A stretch of 16,768 nucleotides of DNA from Candidatus Sigynarchaeota archaeon (GTDB taxonomy: Archaea > Asgardarchaeota > Lokiarchaeia > Sigynarchaeales > Sigynarchaeaceae). The stretch lies in the NCBI GenBank assembly GCA_030587525.1, contig JAUQYW010000642.1:1-16768 (forward strand). Reading direction: 5' to 3'. Position numbers and translations under genes: made by a program. Positions 1 to 6,700 of this stretch are shown here, one piece after another; position 1 is the first letter of the stretch; the number at the start of each line of letters is the position of its first letter. Below the pieces are notes generated by a model. The model did not search any database, was not told where the DNA came from, and was given only the letters and a program-made list of their open reading frames with translations.

Positions 1-1
1 C

Positions 2-550
2 TACTCGTCTGGCTGGTTCCAGGACGTGGGAACCGACGTGATCGCCTATTGCCGTACCAAGTGCATAGAAAAGTATGGCCGGTCCATCTATTTTATTGGC
101 GGGGGCGGGTGGAATAAGGCAGGCGTCGATGGCGTCGCGGAATGGGGAGCGTGCTTCGAGCCGCAGTACCCGAAATCGACGGGGATCCCGTGCGCGGCCG
201 TCGGTCCAGGATTCTACAACCTGGGGTCAATTGCCGGGCAAACACCGCTGTTCAAGGTGCGGGAACCGGCACGGTACAGGAGCGAGTGGCGGACCGCCAT
301 GCAAGACGAGGCGGTATGGATCCACGTTGAAACGTGGAACGAATTGCACGAGGGAACGGGCATTGCATGGGCACAAGAATACGGGTTCCAATGGATAGAC
401 GTGACCCGGGAGATGGCCGACGAGTTCCACGCGATGACGAGGTGCAACCCCTATAAAGACATCTCTCTCCCTGCTCTCTTCACGGCTTTCGGCGCGCTTG
501 CCGCGATGATTGCGATTGCCGGGCTAGCCGTGCGGTCGCGGCGGATCTGA
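2..550 (+). CDS. GH99-like glycoside hydrolase, C-terminal part with membrane anchor (5' partial)
   Basis: The reading frame is open to the left edge, so this is the C-terminal part of a longer gene; the GTG at 26 is only an internal codon. About 60 residues before the end is the segment VETWNELHEGTGIAW. It matches the TWNEWHEGTxIEPS-type motif of GH71/GH99-like (DUF5010-like) glycosidases of the endo-mannosidase type, where an acidic residue of this loop lies in the active site. A preceding Gly-rich VGPGFYNLG segment also fits. The last 30 residues form a hydrophobic helix (LPALFTAFGALAAMIAIAG) ending in RSRRI, an archaeal C-terminal anchor that would hold the enzyme on the outer face of the membrane. 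Probable role is glycan processing or degradation at the cell surface; substrate unknown. The family is fairly likely, the substrate and exact GH number are not. The next gene starts about 70 bases downstream on the same strand. Confidence 0.7.
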   Translation, partial: YSSGWFQDVGTDVIAYCRTKCIEKYGRSIYFIGGGGWNKAGVDGVAEWGACFEPQYPKSTGIPCAAVGPGFYNLGSIAGQTPLFKVREPARYRSEWRTAMQDEAVWIHVETWNELHEGTGIAWAQEYGFQWIDVTREMADEFHAMTRCNPYKDISLPALFTAFGALAAMIAIAGLAVRSRRI

Positions 551-575
551 TCTGTCGTTTTCGAGATTGCTGTAT

Positions 576-597
576 CCTTCTTTTTCAATTTCTTTTT
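576..597 (+). terminator. T/pyrimidine-rich tract after the glycosidase gene
   Basis: Two T5 runs (581-585 and 593-597) lie in a pyrimidine-rich stretch 30-45 bases after the stop codon. This is the usual form of an archaeal intrinsic terminator. Part of the same stretch (CTTTTTAAC) could also be a weak TATA element for the hydrolase gene. Confidence 0.35.
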
Positions 598-623
598 AAC
601 TCGTGTCCCGGAATAGTTACCCG

Positions 624-1526
624 ATGACGATGGATCTCGAAGGGATGATATGGATCGTGGCATTATCGGTTGTTGCCGCGATCTTCGCAATCTTGTTCGT
701 AAAAAACAAGGTAATGTATTTTTCCAGAATGGACATGAGCGGGGTGGTCACACGAAGCATAGAGATTCCCGCGCGGGACATCACGCTGCACGGGAAGTTG
801 ATCTTGCCGCGCTTTGTGTTAACCCCGGAGGGTAAATCAAAGGAAAAATTACCACTCATCTTTGTCAATCACGGGTGGGGGGCAAGCTGCGACGTGATTT
901 ATACAATGGAAAACGCCGTGGCGCTCGCTGTCGGAGGGCCTTATGCCGTTCTCGCGTACGATTGCCGCGGGTTCGGCAAAAGCCCGGGAAAAAGAGCACT
1001 GACCGAGCAATTGTTTGACGACATTCCTAGCATCATCGATTTCGGCGAGAAACTAAGCGAGATCGATCCGAACCGGATGGGCTTTACCGGGATGTCTATG
1101 GGCGGTGAAATTGCACTCACCCGTGCCTACGTGGACAAGCGGATCAAGGCCGTGGTTGCGATCTGCACGCCGCATGATGCGAAGGCAAACTTCACCCGGC
1201 ATCCAGAATCAAGCGGCGCGAGGATGCAGCTCGGTTTCTTGAAAGCAGCCGGGGTGAATGGCAAGAAAATCCCGGATGCCACCAATCAAAAAATCTCACC
1301 GCGGTACATCATCGACAAGGACGACAAGGCCCTGAACGATCGCGTCATGTTAATCCATTCGGCAACCGATGAATTAATTTCCCCCGGCGAGTTCGAGAAA
1401 AACCGCCAGGCGCTCGGCATCGATACGGACCAGGCGGTGCTCCTCCAGGCCGGCGGGCACGCGTTTATCCACCAGGAATTATTAGTTGCCGCCAATTCTT
1501 TGCGGTTTTTCAAGTCGAAATTGTAA
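624..1526 (+). CDS. alpha/beta hydrolase, membrane-tethered
   Basis: A serine hydrolase with the alpha/beta fold, 300 residues from the ATG at 624. It opens with one membrane helix (about residues 8-27, IWIVALSVVAAIFAILFV), so the catalytic domain is probably tethered to the membrane. The oxyanion strand carries HGWG (83-86). The nucleophile elbow is GMSMG with Ser158, and the other triad members are likely Asp249 (SATDE) and His279 (GGHAF). A DCRGFGKS segment is typical of esterase/dienelactone-hydrolase-like members. Substrate cannot be told; ester or peptide hydrolysis is possible. The start is uncertain: a GTG at 603 adds seven residues, but ATG at 624 or 630 lies about 27 bases after the weak TATA-like CTTTTTAAC (592-600) and would be near-leaderless. 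It follows the glycosidase by about 70 bases and could be co-transcribed with it. Confidence 0.88.
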   Translation: MTMDLEGMIWIVALSVVAAIFAILFVKNKVMYFSRMDMSGVVTRSIEIPARDITLHGKLILPRFVLTPEGKSKEKLPLIFVNHGWGASCDVIYTMENAVALAVGGPYAVLAYDCRGFGKSPGKRALTEQLFDDIPSIIDFGEKLSEIDPNRMGFTGMSMGGEIALTRAYVDKRIKAVVAICTPHDAKANFTRHPESSGARMQLGFLKAAGVNGKKIPDATNQKISPRYIIDKDDKALNDRVMLIHSATDELISPGEFEKNRQALGIDTDQAVLLQAGGHAFIHQELLVAANSLRFFKSKL

Positions 1527-1528
1527 CC

Positions 1529-1537
1529 TTTTTTTTT
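1529..1537 (+). terminator. T9 terminator of the hydrolase gene
   Basis: An uninterrupted run of nine T residues begins three bases after the TAA stop of the hydrolase gene. It has no stem, as is normal for archaeal oligo-U termination. Confidence 0.6.
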
Positions 1538-1581
1538 GATCATATCTATTGTCATTATATTACGCAAATAGACCATCCTTC

Positions 1582-1689
1582 TCAACGAGACATGTCATAT
1601 CGAACCGTGAGTGGTGGAATCCATGCTTCATCTGAAAGGAACCGCTCTCTTTCCTTCGCCGTTTTTATTTCTCGGTTAATACCGTCCAT
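1582..1689 (-). CDS. possible small protein of unknown function
   Basis: A weak candidate in the otherwise empty 360-base interval between the hydrolase and the methyltransferase-ligase gene. From the ATG at 1689 it encodes 35 charged residues (MDGINREIKTAKERERFL..., ending TVRYDMSR). The frame is open upstream to a TTG at 1785, giving 67 residues with a Gly-rich piece LKGLGGGSP. The composition looks more protein-like than the + strand ORF over the same bases (1592-1912), which is Ser/Arg/Pro-rich. A TATA-like TTTTAAACG on the minus strand (about 1745-1753) lies upstream. It resembles no family I know, and it could be the decayed end of a gene or chance. Confidence 0.25.
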   Translation of the reverse strand: MDGINREIKTAKERERFLSDEAWIPPLTVRYDMSR

Positions 1690-1773
1690 AAATTCGACGA
1701 CGGGAGACCCGCCGCCGAGACCCTTCAACTTGACGCTGAGTGCGTTTAAAAGGTTTTTAAAAAATGCGAGACG

Positions 1774-1782
1774 TTTAAATAT
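1774..1782 (+). promoter_or_regulatory. TATA box of the methyltransferase-ligase gene
   Basis: TTTAAATAT is a good archaeal TATA element. It predicts transcription starting near 1803-1806, giving a leader of about 80 bases before the ATG at 1887. Another A/T-rich run (TTTTTAAAAAA, 1754-1764) lies just upstream and could serve either strand. Confidence 0.5.
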
Positions 1783-1784
1783 CA

Positions 1785-1803
1785 ACGGTATAGCTTATAC
1801 CGT
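1785..1803. promoter_or_regulatory. hyphenated palindrome between TATA box and predicted start: candidate operator
   Basis: ACGGTATA (1785-1792), spacer GCT, then TATACCGT (1796-1803) is a perfect 8+3+8 inverted repeat. It sits exactly between the TATA box and the predicted transcription start. A dimeric regulator bound here would block polymerase, so a repressor site is the simplest reading. The regulator is not visible in the window. Confidence 0.45.
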
Positions 1804-1886
1804 GATTTCCGATTCATGTCGGAGATCAGCAAAACCGTGGCACCGGGAACCGACGAAAGCCGGTCGGTGCAAGGCGTCAAGAAAAC

Positions 1887-3923
1887 ATGTCTTCAAAGAA
1901 CCCGAAAGATAAGCAAACAAAGCCTCAAGCAAAGCCCCAAACAAAAAACACGAATAAAATAACGACTCTCGGTCCCGTGTCGGATCTGAGCAAATACGTG
2001 ACCCATGACTGGTGGAAAAAGATCTTCGACGCGTATTACTTGAAGACCGATGGCGACGTGATCAACGACCCGAAGATCACGGAAACCGAGATCACCTTGT
2101 TCACGAAGATCCTCAACTTGCCAAAAGAGAGCAAGATCCTCGATCTCTGCTGCGGGCAAGGCCGCCACTCCATGGAATTAGCGAGGCGCGGGTACAAGGA
2201 AGTCTATGGCATCGATCAATCGCATTACTTGATCCAGCAAGCAAAGCTCGTGTCGAAAAAAGAAAACTTGAACCCGCGGTTCCAGAAAGGGGATGCCCGG
2301 AAGCTGCCGTACGCGACCGATTTCTTCGATCAAGTGCTCATCCTTGGCAATAGCTTCGGGTATTTCGAAACCACGGACGATGACTTGAAGGTCTTGAGGG
2401 AAGTGCTTCGGATCCTCAAGCCGGGCGCGCGCATCATGCTCGATCTCTCGGATGGCGAATTCTTGAGAAAGAGTTACCAGCCACGGTCGTGGGAATGGAT
2501 CGATAAGCAATACTTCGTCGTGCGGGAGAGGTCGCTGTCGCCGGACGGCAGGCTCTTGTCGCGGGAGATCATCACGGACGTGAACAAGGGCGTCGTCGAT
2601 GACCGGTTCTACGGCGAACGATTGTACACGAAGGATAGCATCTCGAAGCTATTGACCGATGCGGGTTATAGCAACGTCGAGTTCCACGGGAATATAACAC
2701 CCGATTCGCAGCGGAACCAGGACCTGGGCATGATGGAACAGCGGTTCCTCATCACGGCAAGCGTCGATAAGGCCTGGACGCCCGTGAAGGCCAAGAAGGG
2801 CGAGCCGGAGGAAAAGCACGTGTTCGTCATCTTCGGCGACCCGAAGTACAAGGACCCCGTGAAACCGGGCGCTGCGTTCGACAAGGACGATTTCAACACG
2901 ATCAACTCGTTCAAGAATGCCTTGCAAGACATAACCGCGTACAAGTTCTCCTACCTCAACAACCACCAGACCTTGTACCACGATCTCGAGCGGTTGAAGG
3001 ACAAGATAACCATCGTGTTCAACTTGTGCGACGAGGGCTTTTACAACAACCCGCGGTACGAGCTGCACGTGCCGGCCATCCTGGAAATTCTCAAGATCCC
3101 GTACACGGGCGGTAACCCGCAATGCCTCGCATATTGCTACGACAAGTCGCTCGTGCGGGGCGTGGCCGCGGAAATGGGAATTCCCGTCGCCGACGCGTAT
3201 TTCATCAAGCCAGAAGATCAGATCTACGACTTGAACATCGGGTTCCCCGTCATCGTGAAGCCGAACTTCGGGGACTCGTCGTACGGCATCACGGCCAAGA
3301 GCGTGTGCTACACGATAGAGGAACTGGACAAGGCCATCTCGAACTTGCGAATAAACATCGGTTACGAGAAGCCCATCCTCGTGGAGGAGTACTTGACCGG
3401 CAAGGATCTCACGCAGGGCATCATCGGGAATCCCGGGCATACCATAACGGTGCTGCCCATCATCGAGGAGGATTATTCGGAACTGCCAGAGGGCCTGCCG
3501 AAGATTTGCGGTTACGAGGCCAAGTGGGACATGTCGCCGGACAATCCCTATGGTGTCTTGAAATCGATCCCCGCGGTCATCCCCGAAGACACGCAAAAGG
3601 TCATCGAGGAAAGCTCGCTCAGGCTGTTCGAGAGATTGGAGTGCCGGGATTATGCACGCTTCGATTGGCGTCTCGATGCCAAGGGCGCGCCGCACCTGCT
3701 TGAGACGAATCCCAACCCCGGTTGGTGCTTTGATGGTCACCTTGCCAAAGCGTGCAAAATAGCGGGTATTTCCTATTCCCGAATGATTCAGATGATTATC
3801 GAGGCTGGAGAAGATAGATATCATGGCGCGAGGTCTGATTACAACCCAGATATTGTCCCAGATGCATCAAAGCTCCTCGATGATGAATATAAGAAAGCGA
3901 ACAAGGCCGGGAAAAAGTCTTAG
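1887..3923 (+). CDS. fusion of SAM methyltransferase and D-Ala-D-Ala-ligase-like ATP-grasp enzyme
   Basis: A 678-residue two-domain enzyme. Residues 1-28 are a Lys/Gln/Asn-rich linker. Residues about 40-295 form a class I methyltransferase: motif I is LDLCCGQG (85-92), an acidic end of strand 2 lies in YGID (107-110), and the later strand is LKPGARIMLDL (177-187). Residues about 308-645 are a Ddl-like ATP-grasp ligase: FNLCDEGF (378-385), substrate-loop GGNP (408-411), Lys420, VIVKPNFGDSSYG (455-467) with ATP-binding Lys458, VEEYL (499-503), and the Mg-binding end RFDWR (591-595) and ETNPNPG (606-612). A polar tail follows. No signal or membrane helix is present, so it is cytosolic. Ddl enzymes join two amino acids using ATP; archaea lack peptidoglycan, so the product here is probably another small peptide or amide that is also methylated. 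Archaeal TATA and a palindrome precede it. Codon choice is strongly biased from about 1985 to 3710 and relaxes afterwards. Confidence 0.9.
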   Translation: MSSKNPKDKQTKPQAKPQTKNTNKITTLGPVSDLSKYVTHDWWKKIFDAYYLKTDGDVINDPKITETEITLFTKILNLPKESKILDLCCGQGRHSMELARRGYKEVYGIDQSHYLIQQAKLVSKKENLNPRFQKGDARKLPYATDFFDQVLILGNSFGYFETTDDDLKVLREVLRILKPGARIMLDLSDGEFLRKSYQPRSWEWIDKQYFVVRERSLSPDGRLLSREIITDVNKGVVDDRFYGERLYTKDSISKLLTDAGYSNVEFHGNITPDSQRNQDLGMMEQRFLITASVDKAWTPVKAKKGEPEEKHVFVIFGDPKYKDPVKPGAAFDKDDFNTINSFKNALQDITAYKFSYLNNHQTLYHDLERLKDKITIVFNLCDEGFYNNPRYELHVPAILEILKIPYTGGNPQCLAYCYDKSLVRGVAAEMGIPVADAYFIKPEDQIYDLNIGFPVIVKPNFGDSSYGITAKSVCYTIEELDKAISNLRINIGYEKPILVEEYLTGKDLTQGIIGNPGHTITVLPIIEEDYSELPEGLPKICGYEAKWDMSPDNPYGVLKSIPAVIPEDTQKVIEESSLRLFERLECRDYARFDWRLDAKGAPHLLETNPNPGWCFDGHLAKACKIAGISYSRMIQMIIEAGEDRYHGARSDYNPDIVPDASKLLDDEYKKANKAGKKS

Positions 3924-3936
3924 AAATATTTATGAA

Positions 3937-3942
3937 TTTTTT
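3937..3942 (+). terminator. T6 run after the methyltransferase-ligase gene
   Basis: Fourteen bases after the TAG stop comes a T6 run in an A/T-rich stretch. It lies in the 20-base gap before the convergent propeller gene, so the two transcripts meet here. Confidence 0.4.
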
Positions 3943-3943
3943 A

Positions 3944-5254
3944 TTATTTCCGTCTCTTCAGTAAGACATATGTAACTGCGACCACGCCAATAACAATTCC
4001 TGCTGCCAGGATTACCCACGGCCAAGGTATTCCTTGCGGTGCCGTGTTAATCTCAAGAATCGTCACGTATGCTTCCCACTTCTTTTCCTCTTCTTTCGTC
4101 GTAACATTCACCGTGTCCACGTCGTAGGACACGTACAGCAGATTCCCATGGAGCGTCACCCACGGCCTTCCTCCCTTCTTGTCACCACCGAAGGTGAAAT
4201 TCGTGATAACCTCGTCGTGTACCAGGTCCCAATTGCGGTCATATACTGCAAGGTGCACGTTTGGGTAGACTGGAAAGAACATTGGAGAATTTCGCTCGCT
4301 CGTGTCCAGGTAAGCGACATAGAAGCGTTCCCCGTCGAAGACTATGCCTTGTGACCAATGCGCTTGCTCTGTCAAGTTCTTCGTCCCGAGATAGTCCCAG
4401 TCACTATCGTATTTCATTACCTTCAACCCACCAAAGTAATTATTGGCCGAGACGAAATAGTAGACGCCATCCACGAAGATGATGGAGGACCCGCAAATAT
4501 GCGGCGTGTCTGCAAGGTAAATGTGTCCTGTCGGTTGGAGATCTTCAGTGAAAAAGTAATGAACCGTCGAATTGCCCTCCTGCCAGGTTCCGGAGGCGTT
4601 ATACTGATCGCTAACATCGAGTTCCCCGTTTATCCATGCAACCATCGGATCCAAGTTTCCCTCGTTTGGATCTTGAAGCAGAACGTACGTCTCATTAAGT
4701 CTCGTCCAATTGGCAGCGTCGTATTTGATCAGTCGCCAGCCATAAGCGTCTGCTTGGTTCTGGGACACGAAAGCATGATAATACGTGCTGTTGATCATGC
4801 ATGAGCCGGAATCACCTGCCTCGCTTGCATTGGCGTACCATTCGAGGAGACCAGTTATGCCCGTTTCCTGCATATCCAAGGTATATTCCTTGTAGGCGTA
4901 TCCCGCGCCTAAACTCGCATTCGGTTGCGTACTGGCTTTCGTCCCGAACGTGATCACGAAGTGGTTTGTTGCAGGAACATAATTGATGCGGGCAAAGCTG
5001 CCAGTCAGAAATTGGCCATCTGGTGTTACTTGAATAGTACGTGTAAACTTGATAGGCGGCTCTTGAGCCGACACGGTTGTCAATACCGAGGCATTGCACA
5101 TTGGGAGTAATGGTACCAACATGATAAATGAAAAAACCAGTGTCATCCCTTTCTTCTGTTTTGGCACTATGCGCGTGTATAACGACGAGTGATCAGTTCG
5201 TTTCCGATTGGTCTTATCCCTCTCTTTTGCTACCATTTTCCAGCTCCCGACCAT
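3944..5254 (-). CDS. secreted beta-propeller-like protein with C-terminal membrane anchor
   Basis: A 436-residue exported protein of unknown function. A basic N-terminus is followed by a hydrophobic signal core (about 37-54) and a possible cleavage after TTVSAQ near residue 64. The body is rich in Trp/Tyr/Asp with recurring blade-like strands (GVYYFVSANNYFGGLKVMKYD, GERFYVAYLD, NLLYVSYDVD), which suggests a sialidase- or kelch-like propeller, but no catalytic set is recognisable. Many N-x-S/T sites fit archaeal surface glycosylation. Residues 408-436 (PWPWVILAAGIVIGVVAVTYVLL then KRRK) anchor it. The start at 5254 is supported by a TATA box at 5286-5295 and a short leader with GATGAAAG just before the ATG; an internal ATG at 5146 would start directly at the signal core. 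It diverges from the seven-helix gene and converges with the methyltransferase-ligase gene. Confidence 0.85.
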   Translation of the reverse strand: MVGSWKMVAKERDKTNRKRTDHSSLYTRIVPKQKKGMTLVFSFIMLVPLLPMCNASVLTTVSAQEPPIKFTRTIQVTPDGQFLTGSFARINYVPATNHFVITFGTKASTQPNASLGAGYAYKEYTLDMQETGITGLLEWYANASEAGDSGSCMINSTYYHAFVSQNQADAYGWRLIKYDAANWTRLNETYVLLQDPNEGNLDPMVAWINGELDVSDQYNASGTWQEGNSTVHYFFTEDLQPTGHIYLADTPHICGSSIIFVDGVYYFVSANNYFGGLKVMKYDSDWDYLGTKNLTEQAHWSQGIVFDGERFYVAYLDTSERNSPMFFPVYPNVHLAVYDRNWDLVHDEVITNFTFGGDKKGGRPWVTLHGNLLYVSYDVDTVNVTTKEEEKKWEAYVTILEINTAPQGIPWPWVILAAGIVIGVVAVTYVLLKRRK

Positions 5255-5285
5255 CTTTCATCTTGATGCAGTAGCATTCTCAAAA

Positions 5286-5295
5286 CATATAAAGT
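5286..5295 (-). promoter_or_regulatory. TATA box of the propeller gene
   Basis: On the minus strand this reads ACTTTATATG. Its centre is about 36 bases before the ATG at 5254, predicting transcription from about 5264 and a leader of about 10 bases. Confidence 0.5.
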
Positions 5296-5334
5296 AATGC
5301 GTTCAATGCACCATCGCAGACCGATGCCGCACTG

Positions 5335-5346
5335 AATTATATAATC
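5335..5346 (+). promoter_or_regulatory. TATA box of the seven-helix gene
   Basis: AATTATATAATC is a strong TATA-like element. Read on the plus strand it predicts transcription near 5365, leaving a leader of about 70 bases (GTG start) or about 110 bases (ATG at 5473). Two CTAAGG hexamers (5354-5359 and 5364-5369) follow it at 10-bp spacing. The core is symmetric, so it could also act toward the propeller gene. Confidence 0.4.
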
Positions 5347-5433
5347 CCCCGCGCTAAGGTCACCTAAGGAACAAGCAAGCGTGCCCGTCTACAACCGAGG
5401 TCCATCACCGAAGTTGTTCTATGACGAGTACAA

Positions 5434-6522
5434 GTGATAGCGGTGATACTCACGATTCTCACGCTCACGTCAATGGAACAGTTTTATTCAGTGCGCACGT
5501 ATTTATTAATTGCTTTTATCTTTATCTTGCTCGGGGGTTTCGCGGGGTTTATGATCCAGGCGCACAAGACAGACAACATCGTCACCAAGCGCATCTTTAA
5601 AGGCTTTGGCCTTTTCGGGTTGATGTTCGTTTTCACGCGCATCTTCTATTTGCTTTCGGATTACGAGATCGCATCAAATGCTGGCGCGTCCACGCAAGTG
5701 CAATTAATCTTGTTTACGTCTGCATATCCAGTTACCTACATCAGCCTAGCTTTCCTCTTCGAAACCGTCGAGAGACACATGTTGAACAGGAAACCGGTTT
5801 TAACATTTCTAGCGCTCATTACAGGTATTATATGTTTCATTTCTCTCGTGCTCGTGGTTTTCAATGTAGGTGTTGACCTGGCCATGAACACGGGTCCCCA
5901 AGAAATAGCCATATATACGCTGAATATCTCCGGTCCCATCTTGATATTTGGCATATCAGCGCTTTACATCAAAATAATAAAGAATGCCTCTGGACCGGTC
6001 AGAAATCGGGCTCTCGGGGCGTTCATCGGGGTATTGATATTGTTTAGCGGCTTTTTGCTCAACGCTGATAATCTTTTCCCACCAAGTTTCGATCCTAGCC
6101 GGCTCGTGCTCGCACCAACGTGTTTCATCATCGGCACCGTGACGTTTTTCTATTCGTCGTCGATACAGATTGCCATGACCGATTTTTACACCAATAAGCA
6201 CGTGTGCATCGTGCACAAGGGCGAGATCAAGGGGAAAATGTTCATTTGCAGCAAGTGCAATGCCTATTACTGCATGCCATGCAAGGAGGCGATAGAACAA
6301 ATCGATAAATGCTGCTGGAACTGCAAGACTCCCTTTGATCAATCGAAGGTCGCCGACACAACGAAGTTATCTGAAGTTGAGCCATCAAAGGAGATTTCCA
6401 CTCCGGATCTGGTCAACAAAGGGAAAAAAGAGGCGCCTGGAAACGAGCCGGGCAAAAATCACATCAAAGGCGTCGCTGCAGGTCAAGACCTTGGCAAGAC
6501 TACAAAAAAAAATTCACTATAA
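5434..6522 (+). CDS. seven-helix membrane protein with C-terminal cross-brace zinc module
   Basis: From GTG 5434 it has 362 residues; ATG at 5473 (residue 14) is an equally reasonable start. About seven hydrophobic helices lie near residues 20-42, 55-75, 88-110, 122-145, 160-182, 192-210 and 225-245. A cytosolic Cys/His module follows: C258-x2-H261, C272-x2-C275, C280-x2-C283 and C294-x2-C297 (CIVH, CSKC, CMPC, CWNC). Four ligand pairs at this spacing suit a two-zinc RING/B-box-like or treble-clef fold. Similar CxVHKGxIxG...C..C..xYC..C...CW.C modules at protein C-termini are, as I recall, common in Lokiarchaeia. The last 60 residues are polar and disordered. The layout suggests a receptor or sensor that passes a signal through the zinc module, perhaps by protein binding; ubiquitin-ligase activity is only a possibility. 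No enzyme motif is visible in the membrane part. It diverges from the propeller gene. Confidence 0.85.
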   Translation: MIAVILTILTLTSMEQFYSVRTYLLIAFIFILLGGFAGFMIQAHKTDNIVTKRIFKGFGLFGLMFVFTRIFYLLSDYEIASNAGASTQVQLILFTSAYPVTYISLAFLFETVERHMLNRKPVLTFLALITGIICFISLVLVVFNVGVDLAMNTGPQEIAIYTLNISGPILIFGISALYIKIIKNASGPVRNRALGAFIGVLILFSGFLLNADNLFPPSFDPSRLVLAPTCFIIGTVTFFYSSSIQIAMTDFYTNKHVCIVHKGEIKGKMFICSKCNAYYCMPCKEAIEQIDKCCWNCKTPFDQSKVADTTKLSEVEPSKEISTPDLVNKGKKEAPGNEPGKNHIKGVAAGQDLGKTTKKNSL

Positions 6523-6624
6523 TTTCCCTCCAGAATATTGCTTGTTTCCTCCCTTTTCCTCCAAATTGCTTGCAAGATCTTAACGCTTTTACACGGGCTA
6601 ATTTTACCGCTGTAAAGTAATTTT

Positions 6625-6648
6625 AAAAAAATATAGAAGTTAAAAAAA
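6625..6648 (-). terminator. paired T7 tracts ending the beta-helix gene
   Basis: On the minus strand, two T7 runs (complement of 6642-6648 and 6625-6631) lie 53-76 bases after the stop codon of the beta-helix gene. They belong to two near copies of an A7-TAGAAGTT-like unit. Tandem oligo-T signals fit archaeal termination. On the plus strand the seven-helix gene is followed by a pyrimidine tract at about 6544-6562. Confidence 0.5.
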
Positions 6649-6700
6649 TAGAAGTTGCACGCGTGTAGAGCCGCGTTCAAACTCCGAGCTTTTAATCAAT

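Noticed and set aside
1592..1912. 106-residue plus-strand ORF with a TATA-like sequence upstream (about 1555-1563)
   Set aside because: It is rich in Ser, Arg and Pro, crosses the promoter and start of the fusion gene, and its codons do not match the neighbours.
2649..3824. 391-residue minus-strand ORF
   Set aside because: It lies wholly antisense to the fusion gene, is Val/Arg/Asp-rich as expected of a shadow of strongly biased codons, and has no promoter or known motif.
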